In this document: one piece after another, positions 1-7,782 of the stretch
How positions within the stretch are numbered: position 1 is the first letter of the stretch
Layout of the letters: every line of letters begins with the position of its first letter
Assembly: GCA_029637525.1 (NCBI GenBank)
Contig: CP072660.1
Location: 955,612 to 1,019,611 of the forward strand
DNA: 64,000 nt
Reading direction: 5' to 3'
Origin: Desulfurococcaceae archaeon MEX13E-LK6-19
Lineage (GTDB): Archaea; Thermoproteota; Thermoprotei_A; Sulfolobales; Desulfurococcaceae
Notes under the pieces: model-generated
The model's database searches: none
Told to the model about the DNA's origin: nothing
The model's input: the letters and a program-made list of their open reading frames with translations, nothing else
Translations under genes and position numbers: made by a program

Positions 1-12
1 ATATTATCGAAG

Positions 13-945
13 ATGATAACAATAGGTGTAGGTTCTCGTAAGATCAGAATTAAACTATGGGGTATACCTTTCACAGTAATAGTCCCGGTAATTATAGTTG
101 GTTCATATATAGCTCTTGCATACTACGTCCTTAACCTGTTCATGGGTATAGTAGACAATGTTATTTACAGTAGTGAACTAGCTCATATAGTCTTTACAAC
201 ATTTCTATCTACACGAATAGGAAGCTTAATGTTGTTCGTATTCATAGTATTCGCTGTATTCTTTGTCTTGACGAATTATGTAACAGACCTTATATCAGAT
301 ACTATTTGGCTAAACCCATCTTATGCCAAACAAAGGATTGCCGATTGGATTAAGAGAGAATACGATGAATTACTTAGGAATAAAACTTGGCATCAAAAAC
401 TATATACAAGTGCGGTTACAACCTTCCTATTATTTGCAGTAATGTCGATTATATATCCCTTACTATATGATGTATTCGGGTTCCTTGTTGAGATGGGTTT
501 CAGCGAGCAACTGAAGTACTTTGCATTCTTTGTCTCACTCCCAATATCGTATGTTTTCGGTAGGAGCTTTAAGAATTGGGCATATGGAATGGTTTCTCCA
601 GAAAGATTCAAACGTAGTGTTGAGAGAGAAATAAGGTTTGTTCTACGGGTTCCGAAATCAGATCCGTTCCTTTATCTATTACTAACGTTAGCTTATGCAT
701 TCTTCCTAATGTACATAAATCCTGATATAGTATATCATGCAATCTATACTGTTTTAGGGATGACACCTCCCCAGCCAACAACTACAGGCATTTTCGGGGA
801 AGTTATAGACTTTCTTAATAGATTAGTTGAGTACATTAATACAAATACTATTCCTTACCTCAACAATTATATAGCACGAGCTACAAGTGAGTATAAAGGG
901 TTAATAGGTATCATAAAAACAGTAATAAAAGTGTTGTGGGGGTAG
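13..945 (+). CDS. Multi-pass membrane protein, family not recognised
   Basis: I do not recognise the family. The 310-residue product has about five or six hydrophobic segments, near residues 18-43, 62-90, 130-158, 165-182 and 215-240, separated by short basic loops, so it should sit in the cytoplasmic membrane. The C-terminal part (about 255-310) is hydrophilic to amphipathic. The ATG used here lies 12 bases from the window edge and the four upstream codons are open, so the true start may be outside the window. The next gene begins five bases after the stop, which suggests an operon with the small membrane protein and the HD-domain gene that follow. Confidence 0.7.
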   Translation: MITIGVGSRKIRIKLWGIPFTVIVPVIIVGSYIALAYYVLNLFMGIVDNVIYSSELAHIVFTTFLSTRIGSLMLFVFIVFAVFFVLTNYVTDLISDTIWLNPSYAKQRIADWIKREYDELLRNKTWHQKLYTSAVTTFLLFAVMSIIYPLLYDVFGFLVEMGFSEQLKYFAFFVSLPISYVFGRSFKNWAYGMVSPERFKRSVEREIRFVLRVPKSDPFLYLLLTLAYAFFLMYINPDIVYHAIYTVLGMTPPQPTTTGIFGEVIDFLNRLVEYINTNTIPYLNNYIARATSEYKGLIGIIKTVIKVLWG

Positions 946-950
946 ACTAG

Positions 951-1199
951 TTGCCTGGAGGAGATTATGTCTCTCCAATAGCAGGTCTTGTATTGATACT
1001 ATTTAGTCTGTATATGTTCTATCTAGGACTGGGGTTAATGCAGTCCGCACAAGATGTTGCTTCAAGCCTGTTGGCTACGTTGATAGGATTTGTTACAATG
1101 AGTGGTGGAGTGACTCTTATAAGGACTTGGTCGTTGTCGAGAGTATATCCGGGGAAAGAGGGTGAGCAAGAAAAGGGAGCTTCTCGAAAAACTAAGTGA
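951..1199 (+). CDS. Small membrane protein (two helices), unknown
   Basis: An 82-residue product starting at TTG, five bases after the preceding stop. Two hydrophobic segments (about residues 9-30 and 36-57) are followed by a strongly basic, hydrophilic tail. The end of the gene overlaps the start of the HD-domain gene by 38 bases, so the three genes are probably co-transcribed and translationally coupled. No known family is recognised. The tight packing and clean hydrophobic pattern argue for a real gene. Confidence 0.6.
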   Translation: MPGGDYVSPIAGLVLILFSLYMFYLGLGLMQSAQDVASSLLATLIGFVTMSGGVTLIRTWSLSRVYPGKEGEQEKGASRKTK

Positions 1200-1797
1200 G
1201 CTAGCGAAAAACGTTTTAGGCGATAATTTTAGTCATGGTTTTCCTCACGTAGCTCGTGTGAGGAGAATATCCTGGGAGATCGTAGATAATATTGACGCCG
1301 AAGTAGATCCTTTTCTTCTCGATGCTTCGATACTCCTACATGATATAGGACGTGTCGTCGGAGAACCACATGCATACTATTCTGCCTTGTTTGCCAGGGC
1401 CTATCTGTTAGAACACGGTATTGAAAGTAGTTGTGTAGAAAAAGTAGTGAATGCTATTCTCTACCACAGTTTTTCCTACGCTAGAAGGCATGGAATCAAA
1501 CCCATGACTGTGGAAGCAATGATTCTAAGTGATGCAGATAAACTCGATGCTCTCGGTATAGTTGGTTTTCTACGAGTATTCCATTATGGGTGGGAACGTA
1601 GGAGAAGCCTCGAGCAATCAATTAATCATTTCTACGAGAAAATATTCAAGTTACCTGAGCTAATGCATTTCGAGTATACTAGAAAGAAAGCTAAAGAATT
1701 AGTTGCTACAACTAAATGGGCACTAGATAGACTGCTGGATGAAATAGGTTCAGACTGGGGTTCGCAAAAACATCATCGCCTTACCCAGGCTCCGTAG
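1162..1797 (+). CDS. HD-domain phosphohydrolase
   Basis: The protein (211 residues, GTG start) has the metal-binding HD signature: an early His in HGFPHVARV, the paired LLHDIGR near residues 58-64 and a later DADKLDALG segment near 123-131. HD proteins of this size (YedJ-like) hydrolyse phosphomonoesters or nucleotides using a divalent metal; the substrate cannot be told from sequence. It is the last gene of a probable three-gene cluster with two membrane proteins. Its C-terminal 12 or so residues lie in a stretch much richer in G+C than the rest of the gene, which may be explained by a C/D-type RNA on the opposite strand. Confidence 0.85.
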   Translation: MSKKRELLEKLSELAKNVLGDNFSHGFPHVARVRRISWEIVDNIDAEVDPFLLDASILLHDIGRVVGEPHAYYSALFARAYLLEHGIESSCVEKVVNAILYHSFSYARRHGIKPMTVEAMILSDADKLDALGIVGFLRVFHYGWERRRSLEQSINHFYEKIFKLPELMHFEYTRKKAKELVATTKWALDRLLDEIGSDWGSQKHHRLTQAP

Positions 1798-1816
1798 CGG
1801 CGAGCCTCAACATCCC
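1748..1816 (-). ncRNA. Candidate box C/D guide RNA, antisense to the HD gene end
   Basis: On the minus strand the order of motifs is C box GATGTTGA (1814-1807), an 18-nt segment, a D'-like CTGG, a 7-nt spacer, C' box GATGATG (1777-1771), a 17-nt segment and D box CTGA (1753-1750). The block is noticeably richer in G+C than its surroundings, as expected for structured RNA in a hyperthermophile, and a T-rich TATA-like element lies about 25-30 bases upstream. The C and D' boxes each deviate from consensus by one base, so this is a moderate candidate only. Confidence 0.38.
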
Positions 1817-1887
1817 CGCTATATGTATAGTTTTAACGAAGAATAAAATGTTGTCCTATAATTAATGATAATAATTTCTATCTGCAA

Positions 1888-1935
1888 GCTTATTAACTAA
1901 AGCTAGCTTACGAATTACGGAAAATCGTGGAGGAG
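1888..1935 (+). promoter_or_regulatory. TATA box and ribosome binding site of dtdA
   Basis: A TATA-like GCTTATTAAC lies at 1888-1897, giving an expected transcription start near 1918-1922. The purine-rich GGAGGAG at 1929-1935 is then a good ribosome binding site for the ATG at 1945, and it overlaps the alternative GTG at 1927, which has no such site. This decides the start chosen for the following gene. Confidence 0.5.
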
Positions 1936-1944
1936 AGCACTAGG

Positions 1945-2778
1945 ATGTCTAAGGCCCTGATCTATGGTGTTGTATATTCCGTAAAAGATCCTGCGGGTAG
2001 CGGCGTAGCACGAAAACTCATAGCGATGTTGAATCCCTCTAAGTGTGATGTATGCAAAGATGCTGTAGAGTGTTTTTGTGGTGAAAACTTTGTGATTGCA
2101 GGCTTCAATGAAGATGTTATTTATTTTGATTTCCTTGATAACGTGCTTAATGTTGATAAGTACATCGTGTTATCAAGGCATAGTAGTGCAGCAAAGATAA
2201 AGAGCTATACTGTGCACCACACGGGGAATCCAGGTCCCGAAGCATTATATGGGGGGAGACCACGAAAACTGGCTATTGCCAGTCCAGCTACAACTTATAC
2301 TCTTTTAAAGACATTGTATACTGTGGCTAAGAAACATGGCAGGATAGATGAGTACGAGATTAGTTACGAAGCAACGCATCATGGTCCTACGGATCTAGAG
2401 AAACCGCTTTGCTTCATTGAAATAGGGAGTACTGAAGAGGAGTGGAGACAAGAAATAAACCATGTGGTGCTTGCTGAGACTGTAAAGTATCTTCTTGAAA
2501 ACAATGAGTATGAATGTATTCCGGTGATAGGAATAGGTGGGGGACACTATCCTAGAAAACATACTAAAATAGCATTAGAGACAAAATATTGTTATGGCCA
2601 TATATTTGCTAAGTATGCATTGGATTATCTAGATGAAGAAATCCTGGTTCAAGCTATGGAAAGGTCTAGTCCTAAGCCAAAAGGATTTATTGTAGAGAAA
2701 AAAGGAACAAAGAAGAAACATAGGGATCTTGTGGAGAATATTGCCAAGCAATTAGGGTTATTTGTGGAGTATGTTTAA
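1945..2778 (+). CDS. dtdA: D-aminoacyl-tRNA deacylase, archaeal DtdA type
   Basis: The product (277 residues) removes D-amino acids wrongly attached to tRNA. It carries the His-rich hallmarks of the archaeal/plant DtdA (GEK1) family: TVHHTGNPG near residue 90, a THHGPTDLEKP segment near 145 and GIGGGHYPRKHTK near 197, which hold the zinc and the active site. Length fits the family. The ATG at 1945 was chosen because GGAGGAG lies just before it; a GTG six codons upstream remains possible. An N-terminal CDVCKDAVECFC cluster of cysteines is a local peculiarity and might bind metal. The gene stands alone, facing a convergent kinase-like gene. Confidence 0.88.
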   Translation: MSKALIYGVVYSVKDPAGSGVARKLIAMLNPSKCDVCKDAVECFCGENFVIAGFNEDVIYFDFLDNVLNVDKYIVLSRHSSAAKIKSYTVHHTGNPGPEALYGGRPRKLAIASPATTYTLLKTLYTVAKKHGRIDEYEISYEATHHGPTDLEKPLCFIEIGSTEEEWRQEINHVVLAETVKYLLENNEYECIPVIGIGGGHYPRKHTKIALETKYCYGHIFAKYALDYLDEEILVQAMERSSPKPKGFIVEKKGTKKKHRDLVENIAKQLGLFVEYV

Positions 2779-2789
2779 ATTAGAACTAT

Positions 2790-3527
2790 TTACCTGTGTG
2801 CAGCGTCTTTAATAATTCTTAGGAACTTTAAGTTATAAGGAAACGGGATCAAAACATGTATAAGCATTTTAGACTTGGTATCCCGTCTAAGTTTTTCAAG
2901 GATCTCACTACCACCCGAATCGGCATAAGATTCTAGAAATGCTTTTATCTTAGCTTTGAACTCCTCTTCATGAACCATAAAAGCAGTCATTATATCGGTT
3001 ATGTATACATGTATCACAGTAGCAAGAAAGACTATTATATCCCATATCCTGTGGTTTGTGGCTGACGATGCGATGGCTTGTTCTGCATCGATAATATAGA
3101 CAGTATTATTTTTTGAAACAAGAAAGTTTGTGACCTTAGAGTCTCCCAGAGAATAATCCTCGTTGTGTACTTTATGTAATGTAGTACCTACCTCACTCCA
3201 TGTTTTCACATCATGTCTTAAATTAAGTATGTGTCCTTCAACATATTCTCTTATGATATATAGTTTATCCCAATTAACCTCAATCACTTTTGGAACAAGG
3301 ATCTTTCTGTACATATTGTCAAAGAAATCAATTTCTCTCCTCATGCGTTCACGTGGATTAAATACAAAAGGATAGATACTAACGGGTATTGACAATGATT
3401 TTATTATAAACCATTTTATTATACCCAATTCCTTTGTATACTTCTTTTTGGCATATTTTTTGTTACCAATTTTAATGATTTCTGTTTGGCTAAAGAATTT
3501 ATCAATAGAACCTATAACGCTCTGCAA
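2790..3527 (-). CDS. RIO/Bud32- or aminoglycoside-kinase-like protein
   Basis: A 245-residue protein starting at TTG. The C-terminal half resembles the catalytic part of small protein kinases and phosphotransferases: an IIREYVEGH hinge-like segment (about 88-96), then GDSKVTNF where others have HGDxxxxN (catalytic Asp and Asn kept, the preceding His replaced by Leu), then IIDAEQA in place of the DFG/DFE metal-binding motif. N-terminal basic residues could hold the nucleotide-binding Lys. The substrate is unknown; lipid, sugar or protein kinase activity are all possible. It is not the Kae1-associated kinase itself as far as the motifs show. Confidence 0.65.
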   Translation of the reverse strand: MQSVIGSIDKFFSQTEIIKIGNKKYAKKKYTKELGIIKWFIIKSLSIPVSIYPFVFNPRERMRREIDFFDNMYRKILVPKVIEVNWDKLYIIREYVEGHILNLRHDVKTWSEVGTTLHKVHNEDYSLGDSKVTNFLVSKNNTVYIIDAEQAIASSATNHRIWDIIVFLATVIHVYITDIMTAFMVHEEEFKAKIKAFLESYADSGGSEILEKLRRDTKSKMLIHVLIPFPYNLKFLRIIKDAAHR

Positions 3528-3688
3528 TTTATGTCAGCACTTCCAGCAATCTTTTCATCAGTGTAATGCATGAGTCTATTCTCTACGGTAATATATGAAT
3601 AACCCCTCTTTATAATAATTATGAGCATTATTTGAAAGTTTATATCAAAGAAAATAAAATAATGACGGAACCCATGATGTACTGGTTA

Positions 3689-3979
3689 CTAAAGTTCTTC
3701 AAGTATTTCCTTTGGGATTTCTACTATCTTCTCGCCTGCAACAACTTGGTCTATACTGTGTATTACACCACCTATTTCTTCGATGAGTTTTGTTACTTCA
3801 TCAAAGTTAATGTTGTTTCCTTGTATAACAACTATAATATTTTCTGTCTCCATATCAATTTCCTTTACGGTAATATTTACTGCTTCAACGCCCTCAGCTT
3901 TTGATAAACCTTCTGCGATTTCTACTATGGAGGGACCTTTTTTAGGTATTATGACATCTAATACAACTCTTTTTATCAA
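3689..3979 (-). CDS. DUF211 family protein
   Basis: A compact 96-residue protein with the pattern of the archaeal DUF211 family: a start RVVLDVIIPKKGPSIVEIA, a predicted ferredoxin-like alternation of strands and helices, and an acidic C-terminus. Members form small oligomeric beta-alpha-beta folds of unknown function. The ATG at 3979 lies about 40 bases from a palindromic GCTTATAAGC TATA element, shared with the divergent ribosomal protein gene. Two open frames on the opposite strand look like shadows of it. Confidence 0.85.
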   Translation of the reverse strand: MIKRVVLDVIIPKKGPSIVEIAEGLSKAEGVEAVNITVKEIDMETENIIVVIQGNNINFDEVTKLIEEIGGVIHSIDQVVAGEKIVEIPKEILEEL

Positions 3980-4020
3980 GGCTATGGCTCCTCACGTTAT
4001 TTATCAATATATAGTTCACA

Positions 4021-4068
4021 GCTTATAAGCATTACACTATGATCACTAATAGAATAATGCTTATAAAT
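4021..4068. promoter_or_regulatory. Divergent promoters of DUF211 gene and eL13
   Basis: GCTTATAAGC at 4021-4030 is palindromic and about 40 bases from the minus-strand ATG at 3979. CTTATAAAT at 4060-4068 is a strong archaeal TATA box that predicts a start near 4090 for the eL13 message. A GGGGTGG-like ribosome binding site follows just before ATG 4118. Confidence 0.55.
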
Positions 4069-4117
4069 CCAATACCTATTTTGAGATAATGGAGAAACTA
4101 CGTGGGGTGGACAGCAC

Positions 4118-4390
4118 ATGTCAGAGGTCCAGCAGAAAATAGAACCACCTAAAGCACTCGTCAAAAAGCCTCGATTAATAAAATACGGTGGAAGAGACCC
4201 TGGTTTACGTGTTGGAAGAGGATTTAGTAAAGGAGAGATAGAAGCAGTAGGTTTAACTGTTAGAGAAGCACGAAAACTAGGGCTATATGTTGATGTCAGA
4301 AGAAAGTCTATACATGAGTGGAACATTAAGTTGCTAAGAGAGTTTTTAGAGAAAATAGGATATCGAAAAGAGACTCAGGCTGCAAAATAA
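4118..4390 (+). CDS. rpl13e: Large-subunit ribosomal protein eL13 (L13e)
   Basis: The 90-residue basic protein matches the short crenarchaeal form of L13e: the [22 protein letters not shown] region, then [19 protein letters not shown] and VDVRRKS, which contact 23S rRNA. The start at 4118 follows a TATA box and a purine-rich site. Its last 65 bases overlap the 3' end of the convergent geranylgeranyl reductase gene, so the two transcripts are complementary over that stretch. Confidence 0.93.
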   Translation: MSEVQQKIEPPKALVKKPRLIKYGGRDPGLRVGRGFSKGEIEAVGLTVREARKLGLYVDVRRKSIHEWNIKLLREFLEKIGYRKETQAAK

Positions 4391-5459
4391 CCGTCTTTAA
4401 TGCTTCTATCAATAATAGTTCATGTCTATCATAATATCCTTCACGAATCTCCATCCCCTTATTATGTAATACACTTAGTATATATGGGACAAGCCATGTA
4501 CCTGAAATTCTTACAGCAAATTGATATACTAGATATTGTATTGTAAGCATGAATGACAGCTTGTTAAATTTGGCTTTATAGGCTCTGGCTTCAGTATCTA
4601 GTTCTTCAGCAAGAGCTTTTGCTAAGAAAGCTATACCGTACAATCCTCCACCAGTAAAAGGTTTTATAGCAGGAATACTGTCTCCTAGAAAATATATCTT
4701 ATGACCTATGCAACATTTTTGTGGAGGAAGCAATGGTATTAGGCCGCCGAAAATATTGTTGCTCTTTTTGATGTTTATTTTAAGTGTTTTGCTTATGTAT
4801 TTGACTATTTTATCTAACTCTATATGATGTTCTCCTAGGCGGAATCCTGCGCCGAGCAATGCGTTTTCTCCATCGCCTAGCGGGACTAGCCAGTAGAAGA
4901 AATAGCGATTATGGTGTGTAAAGAACGTGTAAAAAGTATGTTTGTCGATATCGCGTGATTTGACAATAGTTTGTATACCAATGATATAACGTTCTTTATT
5001 GAAACCTGTTCCTAGAAGACTTCTAGTCAATATCCTGGAGGCTCCTTCAGCAATAACTAGTTTATCATATTGCATGCTTCTTTTTGTAGACACGATGTCT
5101 TTGGGATTTACTTTCTTAACTCTCTCCCCAAGGTAGACAACATGACCTCGTTTTAGTACTTTGTCCATAAGTTTTTCCTCAAGAAGAGGTCTCTTAAGCC
5201 TAAATGCGATGGGAGTTCTTGTTCTTAAGTGTAATACACTATAAGGCGTGTAGAAATATACTTCGTTATAGTAATTTTCCACTATTTTGTAGCCCAAGAG
5301 TTCAACAAAGAAATCCTTAGTGAACCTACTAACAAGACTTGTACAATGAAGAGGTAAACCGACTTTCTTATGTTCTTCAAATACTATAACATCATTGTTT
5401 TTTATTAGGGACGCGAGAGTTAAACCAGCTGGGCCTCCACCAACCACAATTATTTTCAA
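4326..5459 (-). CDS. Geranylgeranyl reductase family flavoprotein
   Basis: A 377-residue FAD-dependent oxidoreductase. The N-terminus is a classic Rossmann dinucleotide fold ([12 protein letters not shown], residues 4-15, with an acidic end of the second strand), followed by the HCTSLVS region near the flavin seen in archaeal geranylgeranyl reductases, and a second FAD contact [19 protein letters not shown] around 270-288. The family saturates the isoprenoid chains of archaeal membrane lipids or of related prenyl carriers. The gene starts four bases after the S-adenosylmethionine decarboxylase gene ends, so the two are probably one transcript. The exact lipid substrate is an inference. Confidence 0.85.
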   Translation of the reverse strand: MKIIVVGGGPAGLTLASLIKNNDVIVFEEHKKVGLPLHCTSLVSRFTKDFFVELLGYKIVENYYNEVYFYTPYSVLHLRTRTPIAFRLKRPLLEEKLMDKVLKRGHVVYLGERVKKVNPKDIVSTKRSMQYDKLVIAEGASRILTRSLLGTGFNKERYIIGIQTIVKSRDIDKHTFYTFFTHHNRYFFYWLVPLGDGENALLGAGFRLGEHHIELDKIVKYISKTLKINIKKSNNIFGGLIPLLPPQKCCIGHKIYFLGDSIPAIKPFTGGGLYGIAFLAKALAEELDTEARAYKAKFNKLSFMLTIQYLVYQFAVRISGTWLVPYILSVLHNKGMEIREGYYDRHELLLIEALKTVILQPESLFDILFSLKTLLAT

Positions 5460-5463
5460 AAGA

Positions 5464-5853
5464 CTACTCCCTGAAATTGCGGTTACTGTATCTCACAATA
5501 TATCTTTTAGCCTCAAGTTTGTCGGCAATATATAGAAATGCTTTATAAGGATCACCTTTGCTTCCACAAGTATAAACATCTACTGTTGCAAACTCATACT
5601 CGGGCCAAGTATGGATAGATATATGGCTTTCCAATACTATGCCAATAACACTAACACCTGGGTTAATCTTCCACGCCTTTACATCGAGCAAATGGAATCC
5701 GCCTATTTTTGCTGCCTCAACCACAATATTCTTCAGTTTCTCTTCATCGCTCAGTATATTTGGATTGCAGCCGTAGAGCTCGCCGTAGTAGTGGTGTCCT
5801 ACTACTAGTGTTTTCTCATTCTCTTTTTCCTTAAGTACGAGTACTTCAGTCAT
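5464..5853 (-). CDS. speH: S-adenosylmethionine decarboxylase proenzyme
   Basis: The protein supplies decarboxylated SAM, the aminopropyl donor for polyamine synthesis. It shows the self-cleavage site Glu-Ser in LESHISIHTWPEY; the Ser (residue 76 from the ATG used here) becomes the pyruvoyl cofactor, with His81 and Cys96 (VYTCGSKGD) as the expected processing and catalytic residues. Crenarchaea also use a paralogue as arginine decarboxylase; the ESH...IHTWPE pattern fits the SAM enzyme, but the swap cannot be excluded. ATG 5853 is preceded by GGTGG at suitable spacing; an in-frame GTG at 5862 is an alternative. The promoter region is extremely rich in G/C runs. Confidence 0.85.
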   Translation of the reverse strand: MTEVLVLKEKENEKTLVVGHHYYGELYGCNPNILSDEEKLKNIVVEAAKIGGFHLLDVKAWKINPGVSVIGIVLESHISIHTWPEYEFATVDVYTCGSKGDPYKAFLYIADKLEAKRYIVRYSNRNFRE

Positions 5854-5854
5854 T

Positions 5855-6009
5855 CCCCCCACCCCCTACACATTAACGCCCCCCTCGTAGTTTATAAATC
5901 TCCCCCCTAATCACTTCATGGAGGCTATATAAACTCTGCCAAGATCGTCTAAATGAACATGGGGGGAGATACCCCCCGCTCTAGGGGGGTGGGGGGAGAA
6001 CCTTTAAGA
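5855..6009. promoter_or_regulatory. Divergent promoter with eight G/C runs
   Basis: Between speH and the next gene lie eight runs of five or six identical G or C: C6 5855-5860, C5 5862-5866, C6 5879-5884, C6 5902-5907, G6 5961-5966, C6 5972-5977, G6 5984-5989 and G6 5991-5996. The motif GGGGGGAGA occurs three times; the minus-strand copy (5907-5899) and the plus-strand copy (5991-5999) sit directly upstream of TATA-like elements (5899-5890 minus; CCTTTAAGA 6001-6009 plus). A third TATA, CTATATAAAC, lies at 5925-5934. G6-AGATA-C6 and C6-GCTCTA-G6 could pair as alternative hairpins. Confidence 0.5.
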
Positions 6010-6050
6010 AGATTCTTAGTTAGATAAATCGGTTGTATGGTGGATGTAAT

Positions 6051-6257
6051 ATGGTATCTAACTGTAAATCTGTGATAAAAGATATAGAGGAGTCGATAGA
6101 TTTAGTGGATCTACTTATGAAGTATGTTATGATGCTAGCGAATAATTCTTCTGCATCAGCAGGCGTGAAATTTCAAGCATACAGAGTACTTACCGATCTT
6201 AGGGAGAAGATCGTTTCGGCGAGAATGGGTCTTGTGAATATATGTTATGATAATTAA
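6051..6257 (+). CDS. Small helical protein, unknown
   Basis: Sixty-eight residues, predicted largely alpha-helical, with two cysteines near the termini. ATG 6051 was chosen because GGTGGA lies seven bases upstream; a TTG at 6033 would add six residues. A TATA-like element at 6001-6009 and the G-rich motif before it fit a dedicated promoter opposite speH. The 3' end overlaps the convergent gene on the minus strand by 59 bases. No family is recognised. Confidence 0.5.
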   Translation: MVSNCKSVIKDIEESIDLVDLLMKYVMMLANNSSASAGVKFQAYRVLTDLREKIVSARMGLVNICYDN

Positions 6258-6729
6258 ATAATACTAGTATCCTAGACGCGTTATTCTTTAGAGGGTTTGT
6301 CCTAAATGAACAGTATGGAGAATTTACTCTAATTATGATATTCTTGTTTGTAGTAAGTTTGTCTATAACACATCCATCGTTTAGGGTAATTATTTTTGCG
6401 GTAATAACATTTACATGAGTGTATGTTAGGTAGACATTATTAGCGGTAATACAACTACAGTAGAGTCTTCCATTATTTTTCTTATGCACTCTTAGCACTC
6501 TTGTTTTTAGGTCTATTATTGTTGATGGAGCCGAGATATCTAGTACAGCAATGTCTGTCAAGACTTCTTTTGCCTTAATTCCTCCTATAACAAGTAATCT
6601 ATCAGACCTAATGCTCCCAGTAACTTCTAGAAACCCATGAACTATAACATATTTCGCTACAATGGAATTAACTCTAGTGTACCCGTTGCATCTAAATATG
6701 CTAGTCTTTATTCTCGGTAAACGCCTCAT
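6199..6729 (-). CDS. Possible beta-solenoid (bactofilin-like) protein
   Basis: A 176-residue product whose centre alternates short strands and turns (VHGFLEVTGSIRSDRLLVIGG, then repeating units of similar length), in the way of bactofilin-type or polymer-forming right-handed solenoids. The similarity is of pattern only. No signal peptide is seen. The ATG at 6729 follows a GAGG site; the neighbouring GTG codon upstream is an alternative. It overlaps the convergent small gene by 59 bases, so one of the two could be spurious, but there is otherwise no gene in 6258-6804. Confidence 0.5.
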   Translation of the reverse strand: MRRLPRIKTSIFRCNGYTRVNSIVAKYVIVHGFLEVTGSIRSDRLLVIGGIKAKEVLTDIAVLDISAPSTIIDLKTRVLRVHKKNNGRLYCSCITANNVYLTYTHVNVITAKIITLNDGCVIDKLTTNKNIIIRVNSPYCSFRTNPLKNNASRILVLFNYHNIYSQDPFSPKRSSP

Positions 6730-6804
6730 CACTGTTTCCTCATTTTACTCTTAAACTAAAGATAATTATACTCCGGGATATAGACTATACTACCCAGTGG
6801 GATC

Positions 6805-7782
6805 ATGAGTGATAAAGAAGCTTGTGTATGTATAGACCATGCATACATAAAATCAATGTCCAACATAGTGACAAAATATATTGAAAAGATAAAGCATGAA
6901 CAATTAAATGTTTTCGATGAACGATACTATCCTCCATCCTCTAGCGACCTAGAAACAACTCTGAGATACTTCCTAGTAGTCGTAGCCTTGGATCACCGTC
7001 TGAGTAGACCAGGCAAACCATATGAGGCCTGCTTAGAAGATGGATGTTATCATGGAGCAGACTTACTATATAGAATTGCGCGTAAGATACTGGATGAGAA
7101 TCCACGTTTCTATGATCCACATGTACTCTCTAACCTTAGAGTCGATGAATTCACCAAGTACTTTAACGTAAAAGAAGCTACTGTGCCAGATCCTGAAGTT
7201 AGAACATTGTTGTTACGGGATATTGGAGTAAAATTATTAAAATTATATGATGGAAATGCGGAGAACATCATTAAGATCAGTGGTAATAGATTAAAAGGTA
7301 GCCTCGGAAAACCGGGTTTGATCGATTTGTTACGGGTTTTTAGGGCATACGAGGATCCTGTTGAGAAAAAACTGTTCTTGTTAGCAAAATTCCTTGAAGC
7401 AAGAGGTATAATTAAGGTCAATGATATTGAGGAAAAGGAAGTACCCGTAGATAATCATTTGACTAGAATAGCGCTGAGAACAGGTATAGTTTCTGTGTAT
7501 GGTGTGTTATGGGATAAAATAAGGGAGAATAAGCCAGTATCTTGGGAAGAAGACATATTGTTGAGACTAAGTGTTAGGAAAGCATACAAGATAGTATCTT
7601 TAGAGGCAGGTATAGACCCCTTCCTGCTAGATGATTTTCTATGGGTTTTTGGTAGAAAGGCTTGCTACAGGGATGAGGAGCCAAGGTGTAACGAATGTAT
7701 ATTTAAGGAGTTCTGTAAAGCTTATAGAAACGCGGAGTATATGGTTAGTGAGCACTATTACTATGATACATGGTACTATTAG
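6805..7782 (+). CDS. HhH (EndoIII-like) protein with C-terminal FeS cysteine cluster
   Basis: The 325-residue helical protein has a C-terminal cluster C287-X7-C295-X2-C298-X5-C304, nearly the C-X6-C-X2-C-X5-C loop that holds [4Fe-4S] in endonuclease III and MutY. A segment VPVDNHLTRIALRTGIV resembles the region before the catalytic Asp in that family (VDTHV-R-A-R-G). A base excision glycosylase is therefore possible, but the N-terminal half is not typical and the related queuosine-salvage type HhH proteins are another option. The following winged-helix-like gene overlaps by 13 bases and is probably co-translated. Confidence 0.6.
   Translation: MSDKEACVCIDHAYIKSMSNIVTKYIEKIKHEQLNVFDERYYPPSSSDLETTLRYFLVVVALDHRLSRPGKPYEACLEDGCYHGADLLYRIARKILDENPRFYDPHVLSNLRVDEFTKYFNVKEATVPDPEVRTLLLRDIGVKLLKLYDGNAENIIKISGNRLKGSLGKPGLIDLLRVFRAYEDPVEKKLFLLAKFLEARGIIKVNDIEEKEVPVDNHLTRIALRTGIVSVYGVLWDKIRENKPVSWEEDILLRLSVRKAYKIVSLEAGIDPFLLDDFLWVFGRKACYRDEEPRCNECIFKEFCKAYRNAEYMVSEHYYYDTWYY

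Noticed and set aside
3535-3570. Minus-strand CTGATGA followed by CTGG and CTGA before the kinase-like gene
   Set aside because: The C-to-D distance is only about 20 nt and no C' box follows, so it does not make a C/D RNA.
3632-4028. Two plus-strand frames opposite the DUF211 gene
   Set aside because: They overlap a recognised DUF211 gene in antisense and have Tyr/Phe-rich or Ser-rich shadow composition.
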